A stretch of DNA of 64,000 nt from Lachnospiraceae bacterium 10-1 (GCA_000403495.2 KE159817.1:306048-370047); one strand, 5' to 3'. Shown: positions 45,704 to 54,064, numbered from the stretch's first letter. Notes: generated by a model not told the origin, from the letters alone. Translations and numbers: made by a program.

Positions 45704-46573
45704 TTAAAAATTCTGACATGATTTTCCTGACTTGTCAGAACTGTGGCTGCCAGCCGAAAAATGAAGGCATTTTACAGGACAAGCCTCTACACATCTTCCA
45801 CACCGGATGCATTCCGATGAACATGAAATTTCCATTTTTGATAAAGCCACCGGACACGCCCGCTCACATGCCCCACAGGAAATGCATATATCTTTTTCCC
45901 AATGAATCTGCACAAGACTGAAACGGTTAAATAATCCGTAAACTGCCCCCAAAGGACATAAATATTGACAAAATGGCCGATAACATTTCACAGAAAGAAA
46001 CAGAATAAAGATCATTAATGATGCTTTCCAGAAAAACAAGCCGCCAATCTGACTGCGCAAAGATTCATTTACGGCAAGAAGCGGCAAAGCCCCAAAAAAT
46101 GTTCCGGAAGGACATATATACTTGCAAAATGCCGGAACCTTGGCAAAACCGCCAAACAAAAACACTGAGCCAACTCCCACAAACAAAATAAGGACTGCAT
46201 ACTTTCCATATTTAAGTACATGATGAAAAGGCAGCCTTTTAATTTTCCGAAAAACAGGAATTTTATGGAGAAGATCCTGTACCAGCCCGAAAGGGCACAG
46301 CCATCCGCATACAAACCGCCCCATCAGACTGCCAAATAAAAATAAAAAACCAAGCACACCAAAGGGAATCTGAAATCCCCTTTGATTCAGCAGTGCCTGA
46401 AGCGCACCAATCGGGCAGGAGGCTGCTGCTCCCGGACAGGAATAGCAGTTCAGTCCGGGCACACACACATACTTAAGATTTCCTCTATATATTTTCCCGT
46501 TAAGAAATCCATATAAATATCCATTTGTAACTATTGTAAAAAGAAGCTGTACCACAAGCCGAATTCTTTTCAT
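45704..46573 (-). CDS. 4Fe-4S binding membrane protein (NapH/NosR-like)
   Basis: A 289-residue polytopic membrane protein with ferredoxin-type clusters. An N-terminal cysteine set CYSCPGAAASCP and two CxxxCP-type motifs on the cytoplasmic side (CGWLCPFGLVQD; CQYLCPLGAVYG) mark the NapH/NosR/YccM-like family. The C-terminal domain has two 4Fe-4S motifs (CISCGACERACP; CIRCGRCVEACP). Family members move electrons across or along the membrane. It starts 4 bp after the CXXC peptide gene, forming the cassette tlpA-CXXC peptide-4Fe-4S protein, so a thiol-redox role outside the membrane is likely. Confidence 0.88.
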   Translation of the reverse strand: MKRIRLVVQLLFTIVTNGYLYGFLNGKIYRGNLKYVCVPGLNCYSCPGAAASCPIGALQALLNQRGFQIPFGVLGFLFLFGSLMGRFVCGWLCPFGLVQDLLHKIPVFRKIKRLPFHHVLKYGKYAVLILFVGVGSVFLFGGFAKVPAFCKYICPSGTFFGALPLLAVNESLRSQIGGLFFWKASLMIFILFLSVKCYRPFCQYLCPLGAVYGLFNRFSLVQIHWEKDICISCGACERACPVALSKMEISCSSECIRCGRCVEACPVKCLHFSAGSHSSDKSGKSCQNF

Positions 46574-46577
46574 TATC

Positions 46578-46730
46578 TTATCCTATTCCAATACATTCCA
46601 TGCAGATCATCACTGCTTTTTTCCAGATAATGGGAAACTGCCCGTTCACAGCCCCAAGACACAGGAAGAGTATTCCTGCCATCACACCAGCAATCCACAA
46701 ATGCTGTCTACTCCTTCTCCAAAAGCTCAT
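46578..46730 (-). CDS. CD1871A-type CXXC motif small protein
   Basis: A 50-residue protein starting at ATG 46730 inside the end of the TlpA gene, with GGAGG nine bases upstream. It has one membrane segment (WIAGVMAGILFLCLGAV) and a conserved end VMICMECIGIG, with a CxxC pair close to the C-terminus. This pattern matches the CD1871A family of CXXC motif-containing proteins (recalled from annotation of clostridial genomes). The gene overlaps tlpA by 23 bp and ends 4 bp before the 4Fe-4S protein gene, so all three are coupled. It is too short for usual ORF cut-offs. Confidence 0.85.
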   Translation of the reverse strand: MSFWRRSRQHLWIAGVMAGILFLCLGAVNGQFPIIWKKAVMICMECIGIG

Positions 46731-47283
46731 TGATCTTTTCCTCCCATCCGGAACGGTTCATGGCTCCCAGCACCGTATCCAGAACCACACCGTTTTCATC
46801 AATAAAAAAGGTGGTTGGTACTACGGCAACATCCGTTAAAAGAGCAAAATAAACAGACTCGTTTAAAACCAGATGAGGATAATCCGCCTCAGTCTGTGTA
46901 ATCAGTTCTTTTGCCATGTCAATGGTTTTCTGATCTGCAGTATCCATCACATCACTAATAATTCCGATCACCTGAAATTCTTCTTCCTCATAAGCACCGG
47001 CCAGTTCCCCCAGCTCAGGCATTTCGCTTAAGCAGGGATTACAGTAAGTTGCCCACACATTAACCATAGTAAGCTTTGATTTTGAAAAAATATCAGATGA
47101 AATTTCATTTCCCTCTATGTCCTGTCCAGTAAAAATGATCTGCCGGGCTGGCTCTTCTGCCACCGCACCGGAATTTTCCATATTTTCCGCCTCATTAACA
47201 ATCTCAGCTTCTTCTTTTCCTCCGCAGCCGGCCAGTAAAATCACAAAAAGAAAAACCATCAACGTTCTGAATTTATTTTTCAT
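46708..47283 (-). CDS. TlpA-like thioredoxin-fold lipoprotein
   Basis: A 191-residue extracytoplasmic thiol-disulfide protein. The signal peptide ends in the lipobox LLAGC, so it is lipid-anchored. The thioredoxin-fold domain has the active site WATYCNPC and the cis-Pro region VAVVPTTFFIDENGVV. The start is ATG 47283 with AAAAAGGAG upstream; the longer frame begins at a GTG without a site. TlpA-type proteins reduce or oxidise surface proteins, and the neighbouring Fe-S membrane protein could supply electrons. Confidence 0.92.
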   Translation of the reverse strand: MKNKFRTLMVFLFVILLAGCGGKEEAEIVNEAENMENSGAVAEEPARQIIFTGQDIEGNEISSDIFSKSKLTMVNVWATYCNPCLSEMPELGELAGAYEEEEFQVIGIISDVMDTADQKTIDMAKELITQTEADYPHLVLNESVYFALLTDVAVVPTTFFIDENGVVLDTVLGAMNRSGWEEKINELLEKE

Positions 47284-47432
47284 AATATACTCCTTTTTCA
47301 CATAATGCTAACGCAAGAATTATAGCATACAACCTGCCACATTACAATAATACGATAAAAAAGCGTCCTTTATGAAAAACAGGAAAGTTGCCTGTAAGGA
47401 AACTTTTTTAACTATAGTTGCCTGACTGTCCA

Positions 47433-47461
47433 TTGTATTTTTCTTGTCATCTGCCTATAAT
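47433..47461 (+). promoter_or_regulatory. Promoter of XRE-ABC operon
   Basis: TTGTAT (47433-47438) and TATAAT (47456-47461) are separated by 17 bp, 52 bp ahead of the XRE ATG. Just upstream the 9-mer AGTTGCCTG occurs twice (near 47386 and 47416), a possible autoregulatory site for the XRE protein. Confidence 0.65.
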
Positions 47462-47512
47462 AATTTATAACAGCTCCAGATAAATTATCCGGAAAGGATC
47501 AGGTAATCTACT

Positions 47513-48634
47513 ATGAAAGAAATCAATATCGGACGTATTCTTCTTGAAAACCGCCGCAGACAAAATATTACTCAGGATGAACTGGCAACACATATGGGTG
47601 TTTCCAAAGCCTGTATTTCCAAATGGGAAACTGCCGCCACTTACCCTGATATTACACTCCTGCCCCGGCTGGCATCTTTTTTTAATATCAGCATTGATGA
47701 ATTAATGGGCTATGAACCACAAATGACAGTCACGGAAATCCGCAAACTGTATCAACAAATTTCCCATGATTTTTTTACAAAACCATTTGATCAGGTAATG
47801 GCATATTGCCGGACAATCTCAAAAAAATATTTTTCCTGTTTTCCTTTATTATTTCAAGTTGGAACCTTATATCTGAATCATTGTACCTTTGCCAAAACTC
47901 CCAAGAAAATAATAGATGTTCTGGAAGAGGCAAGGGAACTATTTGTGCGGGTGAAAGAAGAAAGCGATAACGCCTCCCTAAAAGAGCAAGCACTTAATAT
48001 GGAAGCTTTTTGTCTGCTAAAACTGGGACGGGGAGAAGAAGTGACAGAACTTTTATCCGATTTTATTCCACTAAAAATGCCATCGGAGCCTTTACTGGCT
48101 GAAGCTTATCAAATGATTGGCCAAAATCAGAAAGCAAAGCAGATTCTTCAGGCAGGGATATATCAAAGTGTGCTGGAATTGTTAAATCTTCTGCTCTCTT
48201 ATACAAAACTATGTGTTCAGGATGAGCCTTCCTTTAAAGAAACCAGTCACCGCATCCTGTCTATTGCAGACAGTTTTCAGTTGGAAAGCCTGCATCCTTC
48301 AATTTTACTGACCACATATTTTTCTCTGGCGCAGGAATATATGAATCATGAACAGGAAGAAAAAGCCCTTGTTATGCTTGAAAAATACAGTAAACTTGCA
48401 GTTTCTGATATCTATCCCCTAAGTCTTCACGGAGATACTTACTTTACCCTCCTTGATGACTGGCTGAAAGAAAATCTTACTCTGGGTAATCAACTGCCAA
48501 GACAGGAGTCCCTGGTTCGGAAAGAAATTGCATCTGTGCTTACAGACACACAAATATTTGCCAGTCTTGCAGACAATGTAAAGTTCCAGGAGATTGTCCG
48601 CAGATTAGAAAGGGAGAAAGGAGCCCCATTATGA
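47513..48634 (+). CDS. XRE regulator with TPR-like C-terminal domain
   Basis: A 373-residue regulator. The N-terminal Cro/C1 HTH (residues 8-62) contains RRQNITQDELATHMGVSKAC and SKWETAATYPDITLLPRLA. The rest is helical with tetratricopeptide-like repeats, as in regulators that bind peptides or partner proteins. It overlaps the downstream ABC ATPase gene by 4 bp, which suggests that it controls this operon. Its substrate or signal is unknown. Confidence 0.88.
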   Translation: MKEINIGRILLENRRRQNITQDELATHMGVSKACISKWETAATYPDITLLPRLASFFNISIDELMGYEPQMTVTEIRKLYQQISHDFFTKPFDQVMAYCRTISKKYFSCFPLLFQVGTLYLNHCTFAKTPKKIIDVLEEARELFVRVKEESDNASLKEQALNMEAFCLLKLGRGEEVTELLSDFIPLKMPSEPLLAEAYQMIGQNQKAKQILQAGIYQSVLELLNLLLSYTKLCVQDEPSFKETSHRILSIADSFQLESLHPSILLTTYFSLAQEYMNHEQEEKALVMLEKYSKLAVSDIYPLSLHGDTYFTLLDDWLKENLTLGNQLPRQESLVRKEIASVLTDTQIFASLADNVKFQEIVRRLEREKGAPL

Positions 48635-49542
48635 ATGCAATAACGCTAATAGAATTATCCAAAACCTACCCCGGAGGGAAAAAGGCCGTTGATTCGGTCA
48701 ATATCAATTTATCTCCCGGTGAAGTGTTCGGATTTCTCGGCCCCAATGGTGCCGGAAAAACCACAACCGTAAAGCTTCTTGGCGGTATGCTGAGGCCAAC
48801 TGGCGGCAGCTGCAGCATCTTTGCCATTGATTCGGTAAAAGAGCCTGAAAAAGTTCATGCCCTGTGCGGTGTTGTCACAGAGCATGCCCAAATGTACGAT
48901 TCCCTGACAGGTATTCAAAACCTGATGTTTTATGGCTCTGTTTATGGGCTTTCGTCATCGGAAAGTCAGAAACGGGGATTAGAACTTTTAAATCAACTGG
49001 AGTTGTCCGAGGCAAAAGACCAAAAACTTTTTTCTTATTCGACCGGTATGAGACAACGTCTCTCTTTGGCGCGTTCACTGATCCATCAGCCTAAAATTTT
49101 GTTTTTAGATGAGCCTACTTCAGGACTTGATCCCGAAAGTGCACAAAATGTTCATGGTATGATAAGGCATCTGGCAAAAGAAAAGGGCATAACTGTCTTT
49201 TTATGCACCCACCAGCTTCGTTATGCACAGGAAATCTGCACACGGTATGGGCTTATGGATAAAGGACGCCTGCTGGCAGAAGGAACATTAGACCAGCTCC
49301 GCACTAAAGTCTGTTCGGGAGCCGTCATGAAGATAAAAGCAACAGGTGTTCCTTCGGATTTATCCTGCCATCAAACCCCCGAAGGTGTTTTGGAAATTCC
49401 CATTCAATCAGAAGAAGAAGTTCCCAAAACTGCCCGCAGAATTGTAGAGTCCGGCGGAAATATCTACCATATTTCCACTAAACTGCCTTCTTTAGAAGAC
49501 ATTTATTTTCATCTTACCAACAGAAAGGAGAATTGCAGATGA
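48631..49542 (+). CDS. ABC transporter ATP-binding protein
   Basis: A 303-residue ATPase of the ABC-2 exporter type. Walker A GPNGAGKTTTVK, signature YSTGMRQRLSLARSL (the Q-loop/LSGG region in CcmA-like form), Walker B ILFLDEPTSGLDP and switch LCTHQLRYA are present. A C-terminal extension of about 80 residues is typical. It partners with the permease that starts at its stop codon. The cargo is not evident; related modules export peptides, drugs or Na+. Confidence 0.92.
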   Translation: MNAITLIELSKTYPGGKKAVDSVNINLSPGEVFGFLGPNGAGKTTTVKLLGGMLRPTGGSCSIFAIDSVKEPEKVHALCGVVTEHAQMYDSLTGIQNLMFYGSVYGLSSSESQKRGLELLNQLELSEAKDQKLFSYSTGMRQRLSLARSLIHQPKILFLDEPTSGLDPESAQNVHGMIRHLAKEKGITVFLCTHQLRYAQEICTRYGLMDKGRLLAEGTLDQLRTKVCSGAVMKIKATGVPSDLSCHQTPEGVLEIPIQSEEEVPKTARRIVESGGNIYHISTKLPSLEDIYFHLTNRKENCR

Positions 49543-50330
49543 ACACACAAATGGCTGCCATCATAAAAAAGGATATGCAAAGCATAACCTCCAACAAACG
49601 AATGTTTGCTACTTTACTTATAGTGCCTATTGTACTGACTATTTTCCTGCCTTCCGTTTTTATTTTGACTCTTTATTTTGTGCCGGAGGAAGGGGAAGAA
49701 CTGCTTCAACTCTTAGAAACCCTGCCTCTGCCCCTGCAAAGCGGCAGTTCCCTACAAAGTATGATACTGCTTATGCTGAATTTCATCCTGCCCGGTTTCT
49801 TTTTAATGATCCCAATTATGGCCTCTTCCGTTATGTCGGCTGCTTCCTTTGTTGGAGAAAAAGAAAAAAGGACTTTGGAGACGCTTTTATACTGTCCCTT
49901 ATCCCTGAAACAGATTTTCCGCTCCAAAGTCACCGCTTCCTTCCTTATCAGCATGGTTGTTTCCGGCATTTCCTTTGCCGCAATGCTTGTTGTAGTAGAA
50001 GCACTTTCCTATACCATAACCGGCGGCTTCGTACTCCCGGATATCAAATGGATCTTTATTCTGTTTTTGGTCGCTCCTGCCATTTCATTAATCGCTATTA
50101 CATTGATCGTTCGAATGTCAGCAAAAGCACAAAGCGTAGAGGATGCCCAGCAGGGTGCTGTTTTCCTGCTGATACCGGTACTTCTTTTGCTTATCGGACA
50201 ATTTACGGGGATCCTTCTTATCAGCTCATGGCTTTTGCTGTCCATAGGCATTTTATGCGCATTTGCCGCTGTTATTTTACTAAATAAATCCATGAGTCAT
50301 TTTCAATATGAAACCTTATTAAAAAATTAG
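49539..50330 (+). CDS. ABC-2 type transporter permease
   Basis: A 263-residue membrane protein with six predicted segments (FATLLIVPIVLTIFLPSVFI; LLMLNFILPGFFLMIPIMAS and others). The conserved ABC-2 segment FVGEKEKRTLETLLYCPLS is present. The start is ATG 49539 with AAGGAG upstream and a 4-bp overlap with the ATPase stop. The TTG at 49533 is not needed. It forms a heteromeric exporter with the ATPase upstream. Confidence 0.9.
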   Translation: MNTQMAAIIKKDMQSITSNKRMFATLLIVPIVLTIFLPSVFILTLYFVPEEGEELLQLLETLPLPLQSGSSLQSMILLMLNFILPGFFLMIPIMASSVMSAASFVGEKEKRTLETLLYCPLSLKQIFRSKVTASFLISMVVSGISFAAMLVVVEALSYTITGGFVLPDIKWIFILFLVAPAISLIAITLIVRMSAKAQSVEDAQQGAVFLLIPVLLLLIGQFTGILLISSWLLLSIGILCAFAAVILLNKSMSHFQYETLLKN

Positions 50331-50348
50331 CACAATAAGACTTTTCAC

Positions 50349-50657
50349 TTAATTTGCGCCTGCTGCTTCAGAGCCTGCCACAGTTTTTAACATCTGTCCT
50401 GCATATTCACTGCTAAATTGCGCCGCCCCAATCAGATCATCATTTTCATTTGTAAGATTTACTGCAAACTCATCATCCATTTGTCCCTGATCATCATAGT
50501 TTCCAGTGGTTTGCAGTAAATCATCATTTCCTATAGAGGAAACAAAGCAGTCACGCCCACCTGACGGATTTTCATCCATAGTCTCCGGCGTTCTCATTTC
50601 CTTTACATGCAGCAATGATGCATATATGTTTCTGACTTCATCAATTCTTAATCCCAT
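50349..50657 (-). CDS. Unknown acidic protein under Mn2+ riboswitch
   Basis: A 102-residue protein I do not recognise. It starts MGLRIDEVRNIYASLLHVKE, then is rich in Asp, Glu, Asn and Gly (NPSGGRDCFVSSIGNDD; DDEFAVNLTNENDDLIG) and ends TVAGSEAAGAN. There is no signal peptide or membrane segment. ATG 50657 has AAGGAG six bases upstream. It is the only gene on the minus strand downstream of the yybP-ykoY riboswitch (50721-50820), so it is probably induced by manganese. The following gene is on the opposite strand and convergent. Confidence 0.7.
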   Translation of the reverse strand: MGLRIDEVRNIYASLLHVKEMRTPETMDENPSGGRDCFVSSIGNDDLLQTTGNYDDQGQMDDEFAVNLTNENDDLIGAAQFSSEYAGQMLKTVAGSEAAGAN

Positions 50658-50688
50658 ATGCTTCTCCTTTTCCATCTCTTAAAAATGC

Positions 50689-50733
50689 AGACAAAAAAAG
50701 ACTTCTCCTGCACAAAAATGCAGTAAAAGTCTC
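50689..50733 (-). terminator. Riboswitch-controlled terminator
   Basis: On the minus strand AGACTTTTACTGCA pairs with TGCAGGAGAAGTCT (outer AGACTT/AAGTCT and inner CTGCA/TGCAG stems), and seven T residues follow. Its 5' arm overlaps the 3' strand of the riboswitch closing stem (GCGAGACTTTTAC), so ligand binding and termination exclude each other. Confidence 0.85.
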
Positions 50734-50820
50734 GCTTCTTATAACATATTCCGAGGAATCATTTCCTGTACTGACGAAAATATGTTACATACCAAAGTAT
50801 GCAAGCTACTCCCTGTTACC
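50721..50820 (-). promoter_or_regulatory. yybP-ykoY manganese riboswitch
   Basis: The minus-strand transcript contains the conserved blocks in order: AGGGAGTAGC (loop L1), GTAACA, CGTCAGTAC (loop L3 region), a GGAAATGATTCC hairpin and the closing AGCGAGACTTTTAC. These match the yybP-ykoY aptamer that binds Mn2+ between L1 and L3. A terminator overlaps the closing stem, fitting an ON switch in which Mn2+ prevents termination. A consensus promoter starts the RNA just upstream. Confidence 0.9.
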
Positions 50821-50828
50821 TATTCTGC

Positions 50829-50857
50829 ATCATACCAAAAATGTTCCTGTATGTCAA
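50829..50857 (-). promoter_or_regulatory. Consensus promoter of the Mn riboswitch transcript
   Basis: TTGACA (50852-50857) and TATGAT (50829-50834) on the minus strand are separated by exactly 17 bp, close to perfect sigma-A consensus. The start should lie about 50822, at the first bases of the riboswitch. Confidence 0.85.
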
Positions 50858-51017
50858 ACTATTTTAGTCAATTAAACTTATCCTTCCGTAGGTACACATG
50901 CAGTAAATCTTTCCGATCCTTTCAAATTTTCCATTCCACATTCTTTAAAAAACTGTATAGACCAGATTTTTCAACCTTTAGCAAATCAAAATGTGGACTG
51001 ACAGCTTATCATTTAAT

Positions 51018-51050
51018 TTAACATAAGGATGGCTGGCAAGACATATCCTC
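51018..51050. repeat. Palindromic repeat unit after MATE gene
   Basis: Begins TTAACATAAGGATGGCT and continues GGCAAGACATATCC; GGAT and ATCC can pair. It shares the first 17 bases with the unit at 15928 and GATGGCTGGCA with the unit at 15958. Like them it sits at the 3' end of a minus-strand gene. Confidence 0.5.
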
Positions 51051-51051
51051 T

Positions 51052-52383
51052 TTAATAGTTGTACCGTTTTTTATATTTTAGAAACATAAAAGCAGATAAT
51101 CCAAGGGCCATCAGCTCTGCTGCAGGTGTTGCCAGCCAAATTCCGTTTACGCCGAAAAATACAGGCAGTACCATCATTGTAATCAGCATAAACACAAAAG
51201 ATCTTGAAAAAGCCAAAACTGCTGAAACGATACCATTGGAAAGTGCCGTGAACATCCCGCTGGCAAATATATTAAGTCCTATAAAAAGAAGGGCTATCGT
51301 GCATATTCTGTTTCCTGTCACTGCCAAATCAAATACCGGATTGTTGGGACGGGCAAATACGGATACCAGTGGTTTGGTAAAAGCATAGGATGCTGCTATT
51401 GTAATCAACGAAATAACTCCAATCACCCTTAAACTGGTGTAAACCAGTTTTTTCAGTTTCTCATGATTTTGTTCTCCATAATAAAAGCTGATCATGGGAG
51501 CCACTCCGTAGGAATAACCCGTATACAGGGAGCTGGCAAACATCAGCACATATGTAATAATCGTAACTGCGGCAATTCCATCCTCACCCACATACTTAAG
51601 CATGGTCCAGTTAAACATCATGGTAATGATTCCGGTAACCAGTGCGGTGGCCATTTCTGAACAGCCATTCGTGGCAGCATTTACAAGAACCTTAAATCGG
51701 AATACCGGCTTCTTAAAGTGCAAAAGATGTTTTTTTTGACAAAATACCACAATTCCGACCACCGCTGTAACCGAATATCCCAAACCTGTAGCAATGGCCG
51801 CGCCGCTGATTCCCATATGGAATTCTGCAATAAATACATAATCAAGTACCATGTTTAAAATACCGCCTGCTACAGAACAGATCAGAGAAAGGGTTGCCTT
51901 CTCACTTGCAATCATATACAAAGTGAAATTGTTCATCAACAGAATAGGCACCGTAAACAGCAGATAATGACCTAAATAAGATATACAATAACTCTCCACA
52001 TCCGGTGTCAGATTCATTCCTGCAAAAATCTGATTCATCAACTTATATCCTATCCCGCACATAAGAATCCCCACTATAACATTCACCAGAATCAGAAAGG
52101 TAAAATCCTCATTTGCCTCCTCCTTTTTCTGCTCTCCCATTTTCCTCATAATCACTGCACTTCCTCCGGTTGCAAGCATGGTGGAAATGGCAGTAACAAG
52201 CTGAATAACCGGTGCCGTAAGATTAATGGCTGACAATGCATTGGTACCAATTAAATTTGACACAAACAAACCGTCAACCATTGTATAAAAAGACATAAAT
52301 ACTGCCATTGCAATGGTAGGGACAGCGAATTTTAAAATATTTTTAAGTGTAACAGGTTTTAAATATACATTTTGGGTTTCCAA
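51052..52383 (-). CDS. MATE-family multidrug efflux transporter
   Basis: A polytopic exporter of about 443 residues with 12 hydrophobic segments, using Na+ or H+ to expel cationic drugs. MATE features include FAVPTIAMAVFMSFYTMVDGLFVSNL at the first helix (split over two motifs), GGSAVIMRKMGEQ and AATNGCSEMATALVTG. The open frame reaches 52431, but the -10 element lies at 52427-52432, so that start is impossible. A TTG at 52381-52383 with GAGGAG eight bases upstream is the likely start. It is divergent from the MerR regulator. Confidence 0.9.
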   Translation of the reverse strand: METQNVYLKPVTLKNILKFAVPTIAMAVFMSFYTMVDGLFVSNLIGTNALSAINLTAPVIQLVTAISTMLATGGSAVIMRKMGEQKKEEANEDFTFLILVNVIVGILMCGIGYKLMNQIFAGMNLTPDVESYCISYLGHYLLFTVPILLMNNFTLYMIASEKATLSLICSVAGGILNMVLDYVFIAEFHMGISGAAIATGLGYSVTAVVGIVVFCQKKHLLHFKKPVFRFKVLVNAATNGCSEMATALVTGIITMMFNWTMLKYVGEDGIAAVTIITYVLMFASSLYTGYSYGVAPMISFYYGEQNHEKLKKLVYTSLRVIGVISLITIAASYAFTKPLVSVFARPNNPVFDLAVTGNRICTIALLFIGLNIFASGMFTALSNGIVSAVLAFSRSFVFMLITMMVLPVFFGVNGIWLATPAAELMALGLSAFMFLKYKKRYNY

Positions 52384-52426
52384 AATTATTTCTCCTCTCA
52401 ACTTGTATTTAGTTACTGTATGTAGT

Positions 52427-52457
52427 ATCATAATCCGTACAGTAACTGTACGGTCAA
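52427..52457 (-). promoter_or_regulatory. MerR-type promoter/operator of the MATE gene
   Basis: On the minus strand TTGACC (52452-52457) and TATGAT (52427-52432) are separated by 19 bp instead of 17. The spacer holds the perfect palindrome CCGTACAGT-A-ACTGTACGG (52435-52453). This overlong spacer with a central dyad is the hallmark of MerR-activated promoters: the regulator untwists DNA to realign -35 and -10. The regulator is the divergent gene at 52505. Confidence 0.9.
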
Positions 52458-52504
52458 TAAAGAAATATATAAAATATTTCTAAACTAAACAGAAAGGCAG
52501 ATCA

Positions 52505-53323
52505 ATGGATAAAAAAAATAAGCTGCTCACCATCGGTCAGTTTGCGTCCTTGCACGGCATCAACAAAAAAACCCTGATGTGGTATGACGAAATCGGGCTG
52601 TTCCAGCCTGTCACAATTAATCCTGAAAACGGATATCGGTGCTATAGCTATTACCAAAGTCCTATCCTGGAAACCATACTGCTTCTACGGGAATTAGATG
52701 TATCCATAGCAGAAATACAGGATTTTATGAAAAATCGCTCCGCTGAAAACTTAAAATGCCTTTTGGATGAAAAAATTGAAAATTTAGACCTGCAGATCAT
52801 TCATCTGCAGGCAGTTAGAAAAACCTTATGCATCCACCGTCAGGATATGAACACCTTACTTACCATAAATTTATCGGAAATCAGTATAATTGAAAAAGAA
52901 GAACATTATCTGGCAACTGTAGATATAGATAAAAACACTTCTTTTGAAAAAGAAGTAGAACTAATCACGGCTGAAATCGCCAAATACCAGCCTGGACGCC
53001 TTCATGACGCTTCTTATGGCTCCATGATTCCTGTTGACAGCCTGCTTACAGGCAATTTTAATGACTATACAAAACTGTTTATTGAAATTCCTTTTTTAGC
53101 ACATGAAAAAGGGCTGCATACACAGCCCAAAGGAAAATATTTAAAAGCTTTTTACAAAGGAGCCTGGGACAAAATTCCTCAAAAATATCAGGAAATATTG
53201 GAATTTGCCCGCTCACAAAACCTGACTTTATCCGGCTTTTCTTATGAAAAAGGAATTAATGAAATTGTCATTGACCGGATTGAAGATTATATTGTACAAA
53301 TAGAAATTCCTATTTTGGGGTGA
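52505..53323 (+). CDS. MerR-family regulator with GyrI-like effector domain
   Basis: A 272-residue regulator similar in layout to BmrR/BltR. The N-terminal winged HTH (LLTIGQFASLHGINKKTLMW, YDEIGLFQP, NGYRCYSY) is followed by a coiled coil (LDEKIENLDLQIIHLQAVRK). The C-terminal domain of about 150 residues resembles GyrI-like multidrug-binding domains (ending IVIDRIEDYIVQIEIPI). It probably senses toxic compounds and activates the divergent MATE pump through the 19-bp-spacer promoter. AAAGG precedes the ATG. Its last 14 bases overlap a decayed convergent gene. Confidence 0.9.
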   Translation: MDKKNKLLTIGQFASLHGINKKTLMWYDEIGLFQPVTINPENGYRCYSYYQSPILETILLLRELDVSIAEIQDFMKNRSAENLKCLLDEKIENLDLQIIHLQAVRKTLCIHRQDMNTLLTINLSEISIIEKEEHYLATVDIDKNTSFEKEVELITAEIAKYQPGRLHDASYGSMIPVDSLLTGNFNDYTKLFIEIPFLAHEKGLHTQPKGKYLKAFYKGAWDKIPQKYQEILEFARSQNLTLSGFSYEKGINEIVIDRIEDYIVQIEIPILG

Positions 53324-53818
53324 GTCTGCTTATCTTTTGCGCTATCAGCATGTCCATACAGTGCATGTGGGGGATGCCTCCGCTGCTGAATATAATGTCA
53401 TATTCCGCGTCAGGATGGTAACCAAATATATCCGCTTTAAAAAGTCTGACCTCAACTTTATTATGTTCTGCAAGCTTTTTTGCCTTTTCAATCCCCTGCT
53501 CAGACAAATCAGAGGCTGTCACGGCATAACCACATTTTGCAAGGAAAACAGCATCTTTTCCCTCTCCACAACCCAAATCCAGCACACGGTACGGTTTAAT
53601 GGGCGGAAGAATTTTCATAATGTCATAGCAGATGCGGTTAGGCATAAGCCCCAATAATATTCATCCATATTATACCGGTTGTCATAATCTGTCAGCACAC
53701 TACTGTATCCAAGCAATGCATCAACAGTTGTGTTTAACGCTGCCGCAAGCTGATTCTGTGTCAATCCCAGTTTTTTGCGTCTTTTACTGATTACTTCTCC
53801 TGTCTTTAACTGATCCAT
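53310..53818 (-). pseudogene. Decayed XRE/SAM-methyltransferase gene
   Basis: The N-terminal part (from ATG 53818, with AAGGAG upstream) starts MDQLKTGEVISKRRKKLGLT like an XRE-methyltransferase regulator. The second half of the HTH is missing: LAAAL joins directly to NTTVDALLGYSS. The frame then reads YNMDEYYWGL and breaks near 53648. The methyltransferase continues in another frame (LMPNRICYDIMK, then RVLDLGCGEGKDAVFLAKCG, the SAM motif). A one-base change at the GGGGC stretch would restore it. The C-terminus stops early at SRLTPK and overlaps the merR end. Deletion, frameshift and truncation together indicate a pseudogene. Confidence 0.75.
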
Positions 53819-53971
53819 TTCTGCTTCTCCTTCCCAAATATATTCCACATTGTGCTGCCCTGTTTCTATCTTAGTATAATCAAGTAACAACCGCAATAAT
53901 GTAAAAATAGAATTGTGTACAATAATTCGCCTGACAGTTGAATTTTTCTTAAGAATAAAAAAAGAAATTAT

Positions 53972-53999
53972 TTGTCAAAATTTGGAAATATTATGATAC
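53972..53999 (+). promoter_or_regulatory. Candidate promoter of ibrAB-like pair
   Basis: TTGTCA (53972-53977) and TGATAC (53994-53999) are 16 bp apart; a TATGAT overlaps at 53992. The site lies 65 bp before the ATG. The region 53819-54064 holds no other gene and is AT-rich. Confidence 0.45.
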
Positions 54000-54064
54000 A
54001 ATAACAATACTTTACTTTTTATAAAATAAACCTTTTGTTCATGCAGCTTTGGGAGGAACTCATT

